From positions 28,743 through 92,742 of the forward strand of contig NZ_QRGC01000025.1 in assembly GCF_003448965.1 (NCBI RefSeq): 64,000 bases of DNA. Direction: 5' to 3'. Made by a program: the position numbers and the translations under genes. Source of the DNA: Oceanicella sp. SM1341. Its GTDB lineage: Bacteria > Pseudomonadota > Alphaproteobacteria > Rhodobacterales > Rhodobacteraceae. How positions within the stretch are numbered: position 1 is the first letter of the stretch; every line of letters begins with the position of its first letter. Of the stretch, positions 62,901-64,000 are shown piece after piece. The notes under the pieces were generated by a model that was not told the origin of the DNA, did not search any database, and worked only from the letters and a program-made list of their open reading frames with translations.

Positions 62901-63752
62901 AGCGTATTGGGTCGGCGAAAGGAGCTCGTATCAAACGGCGAGATCGGAATTGTCGTAGGCCAGGCGAAGTTTGGAAAAGCGTGGGACGGCAAGACTCCTG
63001 AACGGCTCGACGTCGAATTCCGCACCCAACCTGGCAACACGTTCGTGTACTGGCCAAGCGACTTCGGCGACGAGGGCGCGGTAGTGCTTGAGCTCGCCTA
63101 CGCGCTCACCGTGCACAAGAGCCAGGGGAGTCAATTCGAGCAGGTGTTCGTCGTCATCCCGCAGCCCTGCTTCATTCTCGGCCGGGAACTCATCTACACG
63201 GCGCTCACGCGTCAAGTTGACCGGGTGGTGCTTTTCGTACAAGGACAACCGACCGACCTTCGGGCATACACTTCAGCGAAGTACTCTGAGGTGGCGCGGC
63301 GCTACACGAACCTCTTCACTGACCCTGACATGCTTGCCGAACCGAGCGGCGCGTTCCTCGAACGTGGTCTGATCCACCGGACGGCCAGAGGCGAGCTTGT
63401 TCGTTCGATCTCGGAGGTGGTCGTCGCCGATGCCCTCAACGCGGAGGGCATCGAATACCACTACGAGAAGGCGCTGCACGGTGCAGACGGAATTGAGCGC
63501 TATCCCGACTTCACGGCCGAAGATCCAGCGACAGGAATCACGGTATACTGGGAGCACCTCGGCATGCTCTCGGACCCGACCTACTCCAACAGGTGGGACA
63601 AGAAGCTCGAGTGGTACAAGGCTATGGATCTGCAGCCGAATGGGCGCGAGAACGCCAAGGGCGAGCGGCTTGTGACGTCACAGAACCGCATGGACGGCGC
63701 GATCGACTCCGCACAGATCCGGCAGCAGGTGCGCGATGTCTTCGATCTGTGA
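60000..63752 (+). CDS. Defence-module protein C: SF1 (RecD/UvrD-like) helicase with C-terminal PD-(D/E)XK-like nuclease
   Basis: A 1250-aa protein. The start at 60000 is preferred: GAGGGAAG lies just upstream and the family-like N-terminus is LPVRHLSVRLPWHDTGWSGTVC. ATG at 59880 (40 codons longer) is possible. An N-terminal domain of about 300 aa has two conserved-looking Cys and no known role. Walker A GPAGTGKT is at 637-644 and DEAS at 719-722. A UvrD/RecD2-like end has VHKSQGS (1038-1044). The C-terminal domain has E1139, D1170 (YPDF) and WEH 1184-1186, the pattern of PD-(D/E)XK or Vsr-like nucleases. It follows gene B by 183 bp on the same strand and completes a helicase, ATPase, helicase-nuclease set. 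Confidence 0.83.
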   Translation: MMHSAAKQLPVRHLSVRLPWHDTGWSGTVCNAPSKNSWCMVLKRIREERNAAAEEDVAGSAWSDLSEAEIPACLAERGAALNAKPYSLRSRHPFADSSAETHGHFAENEFRLPPYSVQTIPFRWTRKEDAQAIADELALPFDISREPQLSFETVWVNDFANQQIMLDTFFSAVAPEKSLIFLYAKRTPLADDPRRVLVGVGRITSVGPAQEHAYSGDTGGKLRGLMWERAVSHSIRPDGFDGFVLPYQKLLALAERDGTIDPSQFVAFAPDEGFDAFSNVAEHVDHDLAIASLLSLADKVRVIAQHIPGAWDRHLEWISERLAELWELRGAFPGLGSALHAFEVRYGTLLAMDLAQRHCVDGHWTEDPWTLVSRAFENPGAVLSPAVASQMQPLDGKRLAALPQERYELLKLLSRFSLTIEQASRFFNAESRNSLTDEDVLRNPYRLFEADRFRLDAVSIGTVDRGMFPDKSVRQTFPLPDISRLEGDQDPRRVRALAVHVLSEAEATGHTLLPVNQVLEAIRALELDPPCRPTRDLLPLLDPVMAPEILDASLSDGTRAWQFGERREIDDLLRRQISRRQKGRRHEANHDWHDLVDRSLGKIPEDTDEAALEKLARTEKAAALEELFVARFSLLLGPAGTGKTRLLQMLCDLPEVRGEGILLLAPTGKARVQMQQNIEGLKALTIAQFLLPDRFDPETQRYRLSHTPKVEAAGTVIIDEASMVTEDMLAAVFDALKGPKRIILVGDHRQLPPIGAGRPLVDLTRELRPWDEDREPPFPRVGPGYAELTVHRRQTGKGKAGRDDLLLASWFTDEAPDPGADEIWARMTLGETDGHVEVRTWQTDEELKDALLQALVQHVPEVEHDHDERGFGISLGGVGTDNGVFFNATWLEKNKPGSAERCESWQVLTPVRGKGHGVEELNRFLHERFRRDALRFADGRRPRTPRPSGAERIIYGDKVMSTTNKSRSVLGRRKELVSNGEIGIVVGQAKFGKAWDGKTPERLDVEFRTQPGNTFVYWPSDFGDEGAVVLELAYALTVHKSQGSQFEQVFVVIPQPCFILGRELIYTALTRQVDRVVLFVQGQPTDLRAYTSAKYSEVARRYTNLFTDPDMLAEPSGAFLERGLIHRTARGELVRSISEVVVADALNAEGIEYHYEKALHGADGIERYPDFTAEDPATGITVYWEHLGMLSDPTYSNRWDKKLEWYKAMDLQPNGRENAKGERLVTSQNRMDGAIDSAQIRQQVRDVFDL

Positions 63753-63851
63753 GCTTGGCCCGACGGTCGGCGCCTGGAAGCAGATCCAGACTGACGCAAT
63801 CCGTTTACGAAGCGATATGAAGGACTTCGGCCCCTCTTGCTTCCACAGTGC

Positions 63852-63895
63852 TTCCACGGATGGTGGAAACGCAAACGCCGCCCCGGAGGGCGGCG
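63852..63895. terminator. Paired hairpins between defence module and tRNA-fMet
   Basis: TTCCAC (63852-63857) pairs with GTGGAA (63863-63868). CGCCGCCC (63876-63883) pairs with GGGCGGCG (63888-63895) around CGGA. On the minus strand the second stem is followed by TTTGCGTTT, so it could end tRNA transcription; it also closes gene C from the other side. Confidence 0.5.
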
Positions 63896-63923
63896 CTCAA
63901 GTGTTTGATAACGCGAAGATATT

Positions 63924-64000
<77 letters not shown>

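Larger units (their letters stand above)
39665..63923. mobile_element. Prophage-derived / defence island between potA remnant and tRNA-fMet
   Basis: Gene content changes at about 39660 from metabolic genes to a prophage early module (40265-52846, minus) and then to a defence-like module (53084-63752, plus), ending at the 3' end of an initiator tRNA. GC falls visibly inside. No integrase, terminase, portal, capsid or tail genes are present, so this is either part of a larger element or a deleted remnant. The left edge destroys potA, which a simple tRNA-targeted insertion would not do. Confidence 0.7.

Overview
The very GC-rich coding, alphaproteobacterial gene orders and the initiator tRNA at the right edge suggest a Rhodobacterales-like alphaproteobacterium. 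This is judged from gene content; no search was run.

Layout. (1) 1-13.2 kb, minus strand: one half of a type VI secretion (T6SS) locus. In transcription order it is a haem-motif membrane sensor, a Ser/Thr kinase, tssA, tssB, tssC, hcp, tagJ, tssE, tssF, tssG, clpV, and then the start of a second tssB cut by the window edge. The membrane complex (TssJ/L/M/K) and VgrG lie outside. (2) 13.4-19 kb: an envelope group with a peptidoglycan-binding protein, an ECF sigma / anti-sigma / subtilase-lipoprotein operon and an M15-type peptidase. (3) 19-21.7 kb: a cysteine hydrolase, a LysR regulator and a divergent class A beta-lactamase. (4) 21.8-33.8 kb, plus strand: a phthalate-type aromatic catabolic cluster in two operons (reductase, dehydrogenase, decarboxylase, ALDH, TPP enzyme, MarR; then TAXI-TRAP uptake and Rieske oxygenase). 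The two promoters share a MarR-like palindrome. (5) 34-39.7 kb, minus strand: a second catabolic/transport operon (ABC polyamine-type transporter, FAD amino-acid dehydrogenase, RidA, Asp/Glu racemase-like enzyme, MarR). Its ATPase gene is reduced to a 3' remnant.

(6) From about 39.66 kb to the tRNA-fMet at 63.92 kb lies an accessory island with lower GC. Its left two thirds are a prophage-type early module on the minus strand: XRE repressor, ImmA-like protease, two unknown proteins, excisionase-like HTH, RecA-like ATPase, DUF669, Cas4-like nuclease, helicase, PrimPol, RuvC-like nuclease. No capsid, terminase or integrase genes are present. Its right third is a divergent three-gene plus-strand module: a Swt1-type HEPN plus SNF2-like helicase, a sacsin/Hsp90-like ATPase with a C-terminal CxxC...CxxH site, and an SF1 helicase fused to a PD-(D/E)XK-like nuclease. 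This module looks like an anti-mobile-element defence system, and I cannot match it as a whole to a named system. It is the most interesting item in the window.

Regulatory structure read directly from the DNA includes three items. A repeated palindrome TNCGC-N6-GCGNA lies before the XRE gene and before the downstream 395-aa gene. MarR palindromes near CTTAG-N4-CTAAG overlap both phthalate promoters. Three nested inverted pairs sharing CTTCYTTCAA lie beside the PrimPol gene and could be a phage replication origin.
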